Shown one piece after another: positions 10,085 through 21,560 of a DNA stretch of 64,000 nt (positions are counted from its first letter, which is position 1; the number at the start of each line of letters is the position of its first letter). Source of the stretch: Platynereis dumerilii (taxonomy: Eukaryota; Annelida; Polychaeta; Phyllodocida; Nereididae); NCBI GenBank assembly GCA_026936325.1, contig JAPTHN010000014.1, forward strand, positions 24,597,348 through 24,661,347. The letters run 5' to 3'. The notes under the pieces were generated by a model, which searched no databases, had not been told where the DNA came from, and saw only the letters and a list, made by a program, of their open reading frames with translations. A program made the position numbers and the translations under genes.

Positions 10085-11010
10085 TTAATGCAATATCCCA
10101 CAATATCATATGGCTAGCGGAAATACTCGCTTCTCATTGGCCTACAGCCGTGCAATATTCTACGATATTGCACGCATTATATTGCACGCTCATTTTAACA
10201 TGTGAAAGATTGGACGGACCTGAGAGGAAGCACCATATTTCAGTGCTGCTGCAACCACAAGCAGAGAAAAAGATTGTGTTTTTTCATTTTACTAAAAAAT
10301 GCAATGCAGAGCAACGGAGGCAGTTAGAAAGCTGGTTTTTGCGGCTAAAGATGCGTCTGTTAAAGGGCTATTAGGATATAAACTTTTTGTACTGATTATA
10401 TTATTTGTTTTATCAGAATAAAGCAATAAGTGGCCGAAAATGGCGTTTTTGCCGATTTTTCAGTGATTTTTTTGTGTATTGAGGTCAAAAGTCTGCTATA
10501 AAGCTTCAGAAAAAAATCGAAAATATATCTATCATCAAGTATATAATTTTTGGATTCCAAAAGTGTCAAAAATTTTTTTGTGAGAGAAATAGTTATTTAT
10601 TTCTGATGAGATACATTTTAAATATGAGGTTCAAAAGAAACACAGACTTGCGGCAGCACAAGATTGTTTCTTGGTTTTAGTAAAAAATGAATTACCACCC
10701 AGTAATGGAAATAGATAGGAACATGATTTGGGTGGTAAAAGATGTATTTTAAAGGGCTAAGTGGATATCAACTTTTTGTAATGTTTATGTTATTATTTTT
10801 AGTCAGTAGGCCTATAAAGGATTAAGAGGCCGAAAAACCTCCCCCCCCCCCCAGTTTCAGTGACTTTGTTGTGTTAAGAGATCTAAAGTCTGCCAAAAAA
10901 AATAGTAAAATGAATTTAAAGAAGCCCCATCATCAAGTATATCATTCCACAAGCTGCGCCCTCGTGCAATATTAGTCACCTCGGTGCCATAAAAACTGAT
11001 ATTGCACTCG
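10085..11010. mobile_element. Dimeric palindrome-bearing element, unclassified
   Basis: Near each end lies an inverted pair of GTGCAATAT: 10150-10173 on the left and 10964-11007 on the right. Between them two diverged direct units occur (about 10260-10560 and 10620-10960), sharing AAAGGGCTA..GGATAT.AACTTTTTGTA and a CATCATCAAGTATAT tract. No coding capacity is visible. It is probably a non-autonomous transposon dimer. Confidence 0.5.
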
Positions 11011-11039
11011 GTGCTGTGCGATAACTGTATAATAGACAG

Positions 11040-11350
11040 TGACGTTCATGCAAAAAACCATGTGATTTGCACAATGTGGTTCATCGTTGTGAACCGCATG
11101 CATGTAATTGTTTGACATTGTTAAGTTAACAATGGACAGTGAAGTGCTGACATCACCATTTATTGAGGCTCTGATTGGTTGCAAGGTATATTTATGGGTC
11201 ATTCAAATAAAATAGTGCCTCTTGAGATTATTCATTCTTTAGATAGAAGGTCTCTTTTTATTGTGGGATGTAAATAGAACTAATGGCAGTGTGGTTCACA
11301 GCAATGAACCTCATTCATGTCAGGTCTGCTGCAGGATAAGCACTCGTCCT
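11040..11350. repeat. Dispersed repeat with GGTTCA hairpins
   Basis: GGTTCATCGTTGTGAACC (about 11079) and GGTTCACAGCAATGAACC (about 11291) are perfect 6-bp-arm hairpins. The part from 11260 matches 5400-5530. Confidence 0.4.
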
Positions 11351-11423
11351 TCAGACTCAGACTCAGACTCAGACTCAGACTCAGACTCAGAATCAGACTC
11401 AGACTCAGACTCAAGACTCAGAC
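11351..11423. repeat. (ACTCAG)n microsatellite
   Basis: About eleven units of ACTCAG with two interruptions. It creates a spurious Asp-Ser repeat in one frame. Confidence 0.95.
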
Positions 11424-11689
11424 ACTATTTTATTCCTTTATATTACAAAATTACACTCATATCATTTACAATTATTTAAATTTAGCATCATCAATGTAAA
11501 GGGGAGACACCTCCAAGACAGTCTAATGTCGCTACTGAGGTGCCTCCAGACTGGTGCTGTACCTTCTTCCACTCTAACAAATATTTGATGGGAATGGATG
11601 GGGAAAAATAAATATTTCAACACCGGAATCTGCTATCTTGGACAAAGACCATAAAAGCAGGGTAGAAATTGCAACTGCTAATTAGAATT

Positions 11690-11930
11690 GCAGTCAAAAC
11701 CGAAGCTAGAAAAGAGAAACGCAGACATTTCTCACAAACATGCTGCAACAGCCTGAAAATCGATTCCATTAGTAAATAAGTTGGACATCAACATTCAATG
11801 AGAGTCAACATCAGCATTCAACAAGGCCTGTGACACCATTTTATGCTGTTTTCACATAGAAATGCTACATTAGCAAATTGGAAATTTTAGAAGTGGGATG
11901 TTGACAAGTTTGTAATTCTTGGAAGATGCA
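11690..11930 (+). repeat. Array backbone, block c (second unit)
   Basis: Homologous to 4080-4300, with the same CTACATTAGCAAATTGGAAA core. A short internal duplication (ACATCAACATTCAA / ACATCAGCATTCAA) is unique to this copy. The stretch 11930-12420 shows nothing recognisable. Confidence 0.55.
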
Positions 11931-12424
11931 AGTAAACACAGAAAACACCATTCAACAATCATTGGCTTTCTCTAGTATAATTCGCAGATTAAATGACCTA
12001 TCACATCAATCTGACTGTCTATCTATCTTTACTTAAAGGTCCTATAATGATACGATTTTGTCTCACTATGAACATTTCTAACCCAGACTTATGATATCAA
12101 CATGAGCTTTTGCTTCCCTCTTTTATTCAACAATAATTATAATTTGTCAATTTGAGAGATTAATTATTAATTTTCTTTTAAATGTAATAACTGTTTCTCA
12201 ATATCTGCTTAGAAGCAGATTTTGTATGAAGATACTAAAATTAAGCTCTACGCAAAAATAATCTCATTTTAAATGCTGCATTTGCAGCAATCTCATCAAA
12301 ATATAATGATGGCAGTGAAAATGAGAGAACCAAAAGTTATTTAAGTATTTCCTTCAGTCTCACACAAATACCAATTAGTTCACTGTTATATAAAGCTGAA
12401 ATCAATTTCTGTATGCTCCCTTGG

Positions 12425-12565
12425 AAATGGCATTTTTCATAACATATATGGGATTGCTGGAAGTAATGCATCTGTCACGACGTGGAGACATTTTCACACA
12501 ATTTTTGTGAGAGTATCATTAGACGAGGTCGGCTCTCAGGCAAAGGTGTCAGGCTGTGCAATGGT
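12425..12565 (+). repeat. Conserved hairpin island, type II, copy 2
   Basis: Type II leader (GGAAATGGCATTTTTCATAA), CTGTCACGACGTGGAGACAT, core at 12502-12523 with one change (GAGAG for GACAG), then GACGAGGTCGGCTCTCAGGC. It is the closest relative of the copy at 4870. Confidence 0.6.
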
Positions 12566-12692
12566 ATTAGAATATGACAGATACCAGACACTATCATAAG
12601 CTGAGATATTTTTGAGCTAAAGTAAAAGGTCTAGATCAATCTGTAACTTTATACAAAGTCACATATTTATATTTACCAATTTCAATGAAGTC

Positions 12693-12834
12693 TTGCTAGA
12701 CACAAGGGCTGAATATATTTCTAGGACATGTCATTCTATGGGCAAAATAGACATACTTTTTTTGATGTCACTTTTCCCTTTAGAATACATGTGCTAGAAA
12801 AAAAAATTCACATTTAGTCCTTGTGTCGACAATT
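12693..12834. mobile_element. Short TIR MITE, unclassified
   Basis: AGACACAAGGGCTGAAT on the left is inverted on the right as ATTTAGTCCTTGTGTC, and TAGGACATGT pairs with ACATGTGCTA further in. No coding capacity. Target duplication not resolved. Confidence 0.5.
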
Positions 12835-13059
12835 ATTAAATCATCTGTAGCATATTTAAGTTGCAACTTAAATTTTTCAGTAAAATGGAAAGTTTCTAAA
12901 GAAGCAGTTGGATGTTAAAACTGAAACACTACTAATAGTCAAACAACAAAAAGATATAGTGTCCACTACTTAAATGCAATAACAAAAATTAACAAGGATG
13001 CAATAAATCACTTTTAGACACATCTCAGTTTATTTCTTCTTTTTCCATCTACTTTCCTG

Positions 13060-14235
13060 ACTAACTCTTTCCAGAAACCAGGATCCTATCATTCAAACTC
13101 TCAACTTGCAAAATCTGAAAACATTTTAGTTTTTAAGGAAATCTTATCGTAGAAGTTTCAATTTGGCCATCAGACAGTCTCTGCCTGCTCCAAACTTTGA
13201 ATAACTGAGAACTGTGAGATTCTAAATGTGTCTAATAAACCACTATAAAACTTATCATCCTCCTTTAGCACTTTTCACTTCACAGAATGTCTTTCTAGCT
13301 GCAAAAATATGCCTGGAAGACACGTTTTTTATATTATATTCATCCCAAACAATTACTGTCTTGGGAAGACACCTTCTCCTAGCAGCTGTATCCCTCTAAT
13401 TTATATAACATATCGACATTGCCCCTTTATGTACAGGGGTAAAAGAGTCACAAGTCTTGCAATAAATGGCAGCCACACTCTAAAAAATGTCGGGACAAAA
13501 TTGGTTTTTTAGATTCAAAATGGTTTTTTGAAAAACCAAATTTCAATGCAAAACCAAAATGGATTTTTAAAAAAATCCATTCTGGTTTTTTGCATTGAAA
13601 TTTGGTTTTTCAAAAAACCATTTTGAATCTAAAAAACCAATTTTGTCTGGAATTTTTTATAGTGCACCATGACACTCCTTCTGGCCCTTTTGTTCGTAAC
13701 ACAGGATTTTGTAATTCCGATGCACATCATATGTTACTCATACAATACACTTGTACATTCAGACTACATCTATTTCCTTGCAAAAAGGTTAAAAACAGGT
13801 GACACATTCGATTTTTATTAGATGTGAAATAATATATCATATGAGATGGACTTGTGTAGGGGAAGAGAGCAATTTTCCAGCAGGTTGAGTCAAGAAAGTT
13901 ATTGTTCTGGACAATAACTTTCTTGTAAGCAAAAATATAATCTATTATAAAGTTATTGTCAACAGAATATTCATGAACTCTTGAGGAAAATTTATCTCAC
14001 ACTTCTTGAATATTTCTCACTGAACTTTGTTTCACTCTTTGCCTAGATGTAAAGTTTTTGTGTTATTATGTAAGACGTGGAAATATGTAGGACAATACTA
14101 ATGGAGGCAATCAGGAAAGACAAATAGTTCATAACTATTAATAGACTGTTCCTTACAGAAACTAAGAGACCAGAAAAGCAAAGATTTGTTTTGACAAAAC
14201 TCATCAATGGAACTTCCATTGGAAGTGCTTGCTGT
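13060..14235 (+). repeat. Array backbone, blocks e, f and g (second unit), split by a MITE
   Basis: Block e at 13060-13450, block f at 13667-14050 and block g at 14085-14235, in the same order as at 5760-6740. The palindromic MITE at 13476-13664 sits between e and f and is absent from the first unit. Confidence 0.65.
13476..13664 (+). mobile_element. Palindromic TA MITE, copy 1
   Basis: Near-perfect inverted repeat of about 189 bp starting CACTCTAAAAAATGTCGGGA and ending CTGGAATTTTTTATAGTG. The left arm carries GTCGGGACA; the right arm, inverted, carries the other form (TTCCAGACA). The centre is CCAAAATGG / CCATTCTGG. Four more copies are in the window. Flanks are CA here; TA in the copies at 20481, 31753 and 40301. 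Confidence 0.85.
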
Positions 14236-14424
14236 CTGATATTATGATTACAAATTTGTCAAACATCAAAGTTTGGCAAAGATCAAACTGCTTCCACAAT
14301 TCTTTCATCTAAAAAGAATTGTTTCCTTGGTAAACATTAGTGTTCACTCCTTTTGTGTCTAAATAATTATAGAGTATACTTTTCTTACCATAATACTTCA
14401 AAAAGAATAGCAGGAATACTTAAA

Positions 14425-15370
14425 GGACCATGACCTTACCTGGAAGAAACAAAACAAAGAATGAATGAGACAAAATTTACATGAAAATGATATAGCAAAG
14501 AATGATATGCAATTTTTCAGAAAAAAACAGATTGCCTCGTCTGCTGTCATAACGCAATCTTTCGTATGTCTGCGGTTTTCCTCCAGATGCTCTAAAAATG
14601 TTACTCATTGTGGGAGGAATGCAGTCACAAAAGGTAAGTCGGTCTTTCAACATGGGGTTTTATATGTAGCAACTGCTGTAGTAAAATATCAAAATAATCT
14701 ATTGAAATTGCAAGCGACTCAACTATTTTCTATTACAAAATGACTTGTATATCATACCAGCAAATGGCATTGCACAGCCCCGTTATGATTAGTACAATAT
14801 ATACATACAGTGACAGATGTGCTGATAAGACTGAGATATAAACAGCATTTCAAAGAAACGAAAACAATTAAAAATTCAGATTTTCAGACCCACAAATGGT
14901 ATTTTTAGTTTGAAAGCATCATACAGAATAATATATAACAAAAATGGTTTGCCTCAACAGTTTTTCTTGTGTTTGCCTTCATGAACATAAAGAAAAAACC
15001 TTTTTAACAACTCAGCCTTCTTAAAGAAAAAGAAATGTAGGACAGAATGACACCACAAAAATCCTAAATTATTCACTTTGAAATCAGTCAATTAGAAACT
15101 TTGAGATACACGTGCAGTTATGATGCTGTTCAGTTCCAGAAGAAATGTCAGGAAATAACAAAGAAGGCAACTGAATGTCTAAGTGTAGGAATGTACTCCT
15201 ATTGTCCATGTTTGATGTAGCAGAAACAGCCCCACGTAGGTGGCAGTGGATTGTGAAATGCACAGGAGGACAAAGGCAGAGACCACTTGTGTGATATCAA
15301 AGGTATTGCATCAATATACATGGTGTATGAGGTGCAAATTGGGTTGATGTAATCCTACACACTTTTTGAC
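14425..15370 (+). repeat. Array backbone, blocks h, i and j (second unit) with MITE remnant
   Basis: Block h (TTACCTGGAAGAAA, 14430) recurs at 38095 and 57540. A remnant of the CAGTGGTCCC MITE lies at about 14570-14680 (TGCTCTAAAAATGTTACTCA, then GGAGGAATGCAGTCACA). Block i (14880-15010) recurs at 16690, 39290 and 51030. Block j (15230-15370, with AACCACTTGTGTGATATCAA) recurs at 38340 and 39760. Confidence 0.5.
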
Positions 15371-15526
15371 AGCAGATTTAATATGTGTATGCTAAAGGCA
15401 TATATAATCACAAACAGATATCAATAAACATCCACAAAAGACTGTCATGAATTTTGGTCTAGTCTTTTGACTTTGACCAAATAGCCTATTTGACTATTAG
15501 CCTATTTGATATCAGCCACATTTTTA

Positions 15527-15814
15527 ATTGGCTGTTGGATAATAGATTGGAATCTCATTGAATTCTCAGTGTGTCCAATGAGTATCATAATGCAGCTTAA
15601 TATCCACCGGCCAATCATTGCTCTGTGGATATTGGGCTTGACTGTCATTGGCTAGGATATTTGTTCAGATGCTCATTGGACAGGATATTAGGTAGCATTC
15701 TTATTGGACAAACTATTAACTACAGTGCCCCATACTATGGATATAAAGACGGATTCTCATTGGTCAAGATATTAGGGCAGATTCTGATTGTTCAGTTCAC
15801 TGTTATCCATAGTT
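15527..15814. repeat. 28-bp minisatellite carrying inverted CCAAT boxes
   Basis: ATTGG cores occur at 15647, 15675, 15703 and 15759, with a one-base variant ATTGT at 15787: exact 28-bp spacing with one degenerate unit at 15731. Further CCAAT/ATTGG cores lie at 15527, 15546, 15575, 15611 and 15631, making nine perfect cores in 237 bp. CCAAT boxes bind NF-Y in animals. Confidence 0.75.
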
Positions 15815-15839
15815 GGATATTTGTCAAAAACCACAATAG

Positions 15840-15847
15840 TATAAAAG
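15840..15847 (+). promoter_or_regulatory. Candidate TATA box downstream of CCAAT array
   Basis: A perfect TATAAAAG follows the last 28-bp unit by about 25 bp. CCAAT cores upstream of a TATA box are a classical RNA polymerase II promoter layout. No open frame starts downstream, so any transcript would be non-coding or spliced. The call is inference. Confidence 0.35.
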
Positions 15848-15999
15848 AGTTATTGTGAGTAACTTGTATATATCCAAAGTAGAAGATCCTTGCCAAAATA
15901 CACTATAGTTAAGAGTGAGTGATAATGAGAATTTAGGCATGCGCCAAAAGAACCTATATTTTGCCCAAAGGCCTCGCGGCTATATGACTATATCTGAAA

Positions 16000-16400
16000 C
16001 ATTAGATTATGTAAGTTGATCACATTCCATATTTCGTTTTCTGCTTCCGTTCAATTTTTTTTCTCTTACCGTTTAATTTATATTATTATCATAATATTGT
16101 TTTATACCTATTTTTTATCCCCATGAGCGGTAATTATGCCTTCGGGTATCAAAATGTATTACTCAATTTGTATTTCTTTGTATAATTTATTAGTGATTAT
16201 AAAAAAATCTGAATCTGAATCTATTTTGAAGGATGCAATGACTTTGGGAAAGTCATGCCAAAAGTAGTCGAAATGCCCAAAGGACATATAGTTTGCCCAA
16301 AGACCCTATAATTTGCCAAAAGACCCTATATTTTGCCAAAAAGCCTAATAATAATTATATCCATGCCCAATTGGCCTTTTGGACACAATAGTGGGTACTG
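16000..16400 (+). repeat. Retroelement 3' tail-like sequence and 22-bp tandem repeat
   Basis: ATTATAAAAAAATCTGAATC with a TCTGAA microsatellite at about 16200-16222 looks like the 3' tail of a heavily truncated LINE or SINE. At 16292-16350 three units of about 22 bp (TTTGCCAAAAGACCCTATA) are in tandem, and one related unit lies at about 15950. Family unknown. Confidence 0.4.
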
Positions 16401-16689
16401 GCGGTTACTTGAATGGATGCTAAAAACAACCATCTCATTGGCACAACGGCTAATAAAAAAACGATTGTTCTGACTTTGTCAGAAAAGGTCAAAATTCACA
16501 AGAATGCGTTGCTATATTTTAAACAATTTCCAATTAATGGCTCATCAAATATCTTCTGGTTGCTTCAGCCTAAGCTTGTGTTTCAATACTTTGCTCAATC
16601 ACTATGAAACTGTTGTAATCTGTAGTCTGTGCTGTGCTACCAGGCAAGTGAAAAACAGAATCAAATTATTTTTAAAAGAATCAAGAGTA

Positions 16690-17160
16690 CAAATTCGAAG
16701 CAGACATAATATTTTTAGATCGAAAGTGCCATTGTGAATGAAATATAACAAAGGTTTTAGACTTGACAGTTTTTGGCTTCTTGAACACAGAGAGAAAATC
16801 GTTTTGATCTTTTCCATCACCTTTTGGCTACCACTGAGCTATCTCTCCCCCAAATGTACATGAGACAGTTTATCATGTTGAAAGCACATTATGTAATTAA
16901 TTTCTGTCTTAGGCATCTATAACGAAATGGAGTTTTGGAAATGTCTTGAAATAAACTTCTATTCAAGAAAAGCACTTCAATCAGTTAAAACAAACAGTAC
17001 CGTCTTTTTAATTTACACCGAGATTGACAAAGAGTCAGGTTTTTCTTTGTCATGTACTGGAGTTCATTAAAAAAAGTTCATTAAAAAGTGTGTTCTGTTA
17101 TTGGCAGTTTGTATTTCATTTTAAAGTTCTATAGTAGTCAAATACAGAGAAAGAATTTCT
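16690..17160 (+). repeat. Array backbone, second copy of block i and block (TTCATTAAAAAGTG)
   Basis: 16690-16830 matches block i copies (TTGACAGTTTTTGGCTTCTT). The tract at 17060-17130, with TTATTGGCAGTTTGTATTTC, matches 40230-40275. From 17160 to 17690 there is T-rich sequence with nothing recognisable. Confidence 0.45.
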
Positions 17161-17689
17161 TGGCTTTCTTTTAATTAAGATATTTCTATGATTTCCTGCA
17201 TCCATAAATTGGTTCTTTCTTCTTCTTTTTTAAAAGAAAATCTTCATCTTTTTGACACAACTTGAATTGATTTCATCTTCTTTTCTAGTCTTATCTGTTT
17301 AAATTCTGGTATTATTTTGAAAAAGAAAAGTCCTACAAGATAGTCAATCCTCATATCAAATTTTAATGCCAGCTAAATGTCATCATGTTTTGTATGCAAC
17401 ATATCACACTTATGTAAAATCATGGTTAAGGTAAATTATTCTAAAGAGTATCGTTTCTTACTTGTTCCAAATGAAGAAGAAATTCTAGCAGTTATAAAAA
17501 ACGGTTGCAGATTGTAAAAGGTACATATATGCATTTGGAATAATATTTTTCTTTATACTGTGGGTGACAGAATTACATTGCACCATATATAATATATCTT
17601 TAGGTTATTGTATTATGCATAATGTTAGGCTGATTTTGTGAATAATCACATAAAGCATTATGCATAATCCATATCATAAGCTTGTTCAA

Positions 17690-18480
17690 GTACTCACACT
17701 CCCAAGATTGGTTTATTGACATCGTGCAGATTTATAGTCTATATGAGTAAACAATATGCATAATATTTGCATACATATCCAAATTTTATGCATACCAGGG
17801 TAATGAACTTTTAGATTTATTCATATTTTTATCATAAAAGTGTGAGTGTAGATTTGGTGGTAATAATCTCAGTCTGTTGCACTGAAAACAACTTCCATCA
17901 GCATCCAAGTGAAGAGATGGTTTGAAAAAAAATTCTCTATATATCTGTTTTCTTGGTGACAATTATCAATTATTATATTATATATACAATGCTATTGCTC
18001 ATATAGAAATATCAGTAAAATTAAAACTATAGGCTATATGGAAAAATGAGTTGCGAAAATCACTAAGGTAATTGAAATCAGTGTATCTGCTTTCTTGGAG
18101 GTCACCAGTTTAATTAAAAAGGCACTTTCTTAAGAGCCTTATATCATTTTCCAACTGAAGAAATCAAAATTGATTAACTCTGTGAGACTCAACAAAGATA
18201 TGGGAAAAAAATTAAATTTCTTATAATAACTGAAAGAACATTTTTCCATTCCATCACTATAGCTACTGTCAATTACCTGACGTTCTTCTTAGAAGTTAAG
18301 TTCATTAAAGTTTCATCATCAACTGAACTAACTTCAAAAGAGTGTGCCCTGATTATTTCTGTCATCTTGTTTCAATTAGGCATGTTAATTCTGGTTTTAT
18401 GGGCTTCTTCAAAGATAATGATGCCAGTCAAAGAAAATGTCTCATGCAACATCTTAAATGAAGTATTAATTGAATATCTC
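17690..18480 (+). repeat. Array backbone, blocks m and n with stem-loop
   Basis: Block m (17690-17900, CTCAGTCTGTTGCAC) matches 51530-51720. Block n (18090-18480) contains GAAGTTAAGTTCA (18292-18304), which pairs with TGAACTAACTTC (18324-18335), followed by ATCTTGTTTCAATTAGGCAT. Block n recurs at 21180, 41280 and 52100; the stem is intact in the first three copies. Confidence 0.6.
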
Positions 18481-18540
18481 TTTTTGCAAATAGACACTAT
18501 GTACATTGATATTCAAGATTGCACCGTTGTGATTTTCTTG

Positions 18541-18640
18541 TTGACTCCCTATACCATGCATTTTTTTTACAGTATCATTAGACATGTTCTGATCTCAAGC
18601 AAAGGTGTCAGACTGAGTGATAGGATCAGTTTCAATAAAG
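18541..18640 (+). repeat. Conserved hairpin island, type I, copy 3 (5' arm deleted)
   Basis: The leader TTGACTCCCTATACCATGCA runs straight into T8-ACAGTATCATTAGA. Compared with the copy near 22220-22332, about 80-90 bp including the 5' arm are missing. The core and the tail GATCTCAAGCAAAGGTGTCA remain. Confidence 0.55.
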
Positions 18641-18876
18641 CATGTTTGGCACTGTTACTGAGATTTGATAGTTGATACCAGGCAAAAGACAATCATTTTT
18701 CTGACTCTTTCAAATTTTGAGCATTTTATTATAATTGCATCGTGTAAATGATAATGAACATAAAAAACAGATGGCAATGAGTATAGATTTAGAATTAACT
18801 GATGCGATTCTTTCCATGTTTATTCAGTATTGTTCCGCAATCTTCAATGTTTTTGAGTGACGGCAAGTTCATTGGG

Positions 18877-19110
18877 AAAAGGGAAAAACCTAGTAAGTCA
18901 CATTTAGGACATTCTGAGAAAATTGACTTTTAAATTCCAGTCCTTGCAGTAAGAGATAGACTTACCGGGATTTTTTACTGTGTCATTCTGGGGTAATGGG
19001 CCACTTCTCGAAAATCTAAACTTAATAAATATATGGAAACATGTCTCAGGAGTCCTATTTTGACCGTAAATCAATTATTCCCAAAATGTGACTTACTAGA
19101 TTTTCCTTTT
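18877..19110. mobile_element. TIR MITE (CTAGTAAGTCACATTT type)
   Basis: CTAGTAAGTCACATTTAGG on the left is inverted at the right end (AAATGTGACTTACTAG), with AAAAGGGAAAA / TTTTCCTTTT at the tips. About 234 bp, no coding capacity. Superfamily unknown. Confidence 0.6.
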
Positions 19111-19259
19111 GGACGCTAGATTGGGGTTAGTTGTTTTTTAGTCAAATGATCCTAAGCTAGATTATCATCAACAGATTACAATGGATTGTACAGACCAGAT
19201 TGAAATACTGCTTTCCAGTGGTCAGCGAATTGACTTTCTATTCATATGCACACTTTCGT

Positions 19260-19990
19260 TGTTACAGAAGCAAAACGCCGTACACATTTTCGTGTCCCAA
19301 CAACAATCAAACTACAGCTGAGCTCAGAGAGAAACATTCCAATGCAGGACTTGCAACCAAGGACACATAACATAAAATGGCATTTGGGCAACCTGGCAAG
19401 GGTCCAATAAAGCAGTTGTAAATCACCAAGGCAAATGGCAGTGCTTAATCCTTATTCTTTAGGACTACTGTGCTTGCTTTACAAATGTTAATGATGATTT
19501 TAGACATTTAGCAGGAATCTCATCCATGCATTTCTTCTATGACTTAGTCACTATTTGGCCTAGTTTATATTGTCAACCTTCAAAGCTAAAAACAAGCTTG
19601 CCAATAGGCAGTGAAGTGACAAATGGGCCTATGAGTCATCCTGGTAGTAACTGCAAGGCTCTTATCATTCATCCACCAGGCCTTTAGTGGCGCCATCGCA
19701 ACTGACTGTCTGGTTTTACTGGTCACACATTCCGAGAGGTGGTTAAGGAGTAATGGCTGCATTTCGAGGGTAGGTAGGTGGGTGTATGGCTTTATCTCTT
19801 GTTTTTATAAACTGACTTGGCCTAATAAAACAGACAGGGACCACCTTAATGAAGTGAGGTGAACATGACATTGCAAAGCACCAAACACAGGATCCAGCAA
19901 TAAGCAGTTCATCATGATTCTACAAAATATGTAACTGTGCTAAATCCTCCCAACTGATGACCTCTGATATCATTTTGCTGATAGTTTTAA
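19260..19990 (+). repeat. Array backbone, block q (third unit) and flanks
   Basis: Block q at 19560-19770 carries CCACCAGGCCTTTAGTGGCG and TTTACTGGTCACACATTCCG, recurring at 22700, 48760, 56150 and 62340. The leading part (GCAACCAAGGACA, ATAAAATGGCATT) resembles 55100-55195. The trailing part (GATCCAGCAATAAGCAGTTC) matches 24808-24890. The stretch 19990-20220 shows nothing recognisable. Confidence 0.55.
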
Positions 19991-20224
19991 TAATTTTAAC
20001 ATAAACGGTAAAACCTAATGCATATATAATCAGTTTTGTTTTACATGCCTCCCTGTGTATCAATCTAATTTTGGAAATGACAATTGAAATTGGAGCATCG
20101 AAATGTTTTTTCTTTTATAAAATTTTTCCCATTGTCACACATGATGCTGTATTAGAAATCTATACTTGAACTGCATTTGAAATCACATTTTTGTATGTCT
20201 TCTTGTCGTGCTAGATTTATATCA

Positions 20225-20335
20225 TAATAACTCCGTCACAATGTGGAGGAATTTTTGCACAATTTTTGTGACAGTATCATTAGATGAGGTCTGCTCTCTG
20301 GCGAAGGTGTCAGGCAGTGCAATGGGATAGGAAAT
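20225..20335 (+). repeat. Conserved hairpin island, type II, copy 3
   Basis: ATAATAACTCCGTCACAATG, core intact at 20263-20284, tail GAGGTCTGCTCTCTGGCGAA. One 5'-arm change (CCGTCAC) is not matched by a change in the 3' arm. Confidence 0.6.
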
Positions 20336-20480
20336 ATGTAAGCAAGGTGTGGTGATATTGCTGAGATAAGCAGGCAGGCAAGACACTATCAGAAACAGAC
20401 ATTTTTGAGAACAAGTAAAATAGTTGTTGTGTGAATTTATACTAATTTAGCATTTGCATTACCAGAGAACAAATTGGCTA

Positions 20481-20668
20481 CACTCTAAAAAATGTCGGGA
20501 CAAAATTGGTTTTTTGGATTCAAAATGGTTTTTTGAAAAACCAAATTTCAATGCAAAACCAACATGGATTTTAAAAAAAATCCATGTTCGTTTTTTGCAT
20601 TGAAATTAGGTTTTCAAAAAACCATTTTGAATATAAAAAACCAATTTTGTCTGAAATTTTTTAGAGTG
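20481..20668 (+). mobile_element. Palindromic TA MITE, copy 2
   Basis: 188 bp flanked by TA on both sides (20479-20480, 20669-20670). Left arm form GTCGGGACA, right arm form TTCAGACA. The centre is of the AACATGG / CCATGTT subtype. Confidence 0.9.
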
Positions 20669-20829
20669 TACAGAAGCTTGGGATGTTTGATAGATGAACT
20701 TTATTTTCTCCTGTGTCTTGAGATGGTGAATCTTTGTTTTCAATAGTCAAAATTGTGACTGGGTAAAAGGAATGACGGCTATTATAGTAACCTGAGCATT
20801 TTACATGCGCCACAGACTTTCTTAATGTG

Positions 20830-21560
20830 TAAGACTAACTCTTTCTAGAAACCAGGATCCTATCACTGAAGCTCGCCACTTAAAAGTTCTGGAAACATTT
20901 TAATTTGGAAGGGAATCTTATTGCAGAAGTTTCTGCCTACTCAAGACTTCAAATTACTAAGAACTGTGAGATTCTAAATGTGTCTAATAAACCATTACAA
21001 CACTTATCATCCTCATTTAGCACTTTTCAATTCGCGAAATGCTATTTCTAGCTGAAAAATCATGCTTGGATGACGTTTGTTTTATATTATGTTTTTCGCC
21101 AAACAATTATTGTCCTAGGAAGGCTCATTCCCCCCAGCAGCTGTATCTCCTTGCTTGGAGGTTATCTGCTTTAAAATTAAAAAACTAATTTCTTAAGAGC
21201 ATCAGAATTCTCCTACTAAGGAATCAGGATTGAATAATGCGAGACTCAACAAATATATGAAAAAATCGAATTCTTATACCAACTGAAAGAATGTGATTCT
21301 AATCGCAATTACTATAGCTACTATCACTTACCTGATGTTCTTCTTAGAAGTTAAGTTCATTAAAGTTTCATCATCAACTGAACTAACTTCAAAAGAGTCT
21401 TCTGTGACTATTTCTGTCATCTTGTTTCAATTAGGCATGGTAGTTCAGGTTTGACGGGCTTCTTCAAAGATAATGATGCCAGCCAAAGAAAATTTCTCAT
21501 GCAACATCTTAAATAAGTTGATTAATTGAATATTTTTTGTTGCAAATGGATACCTTCTTC
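20830..21560 (+). repeat. Array backbone, blocks e and n (third/fourth unit)
   Basis: Block e at 20830-21150 is followed directly by block n at 21180-21560; blocks f to m are missing, so this unit is short by deletion. Stem of block n: 21347-21359 with 21379-21390. Confidence 0.6.

Noticed and set aside
11261-11479. Frame with a (Asp-Ser)n repeat
   Set aside because: Translation of the ACTCAG microsatellite; no domain or conserved flank.
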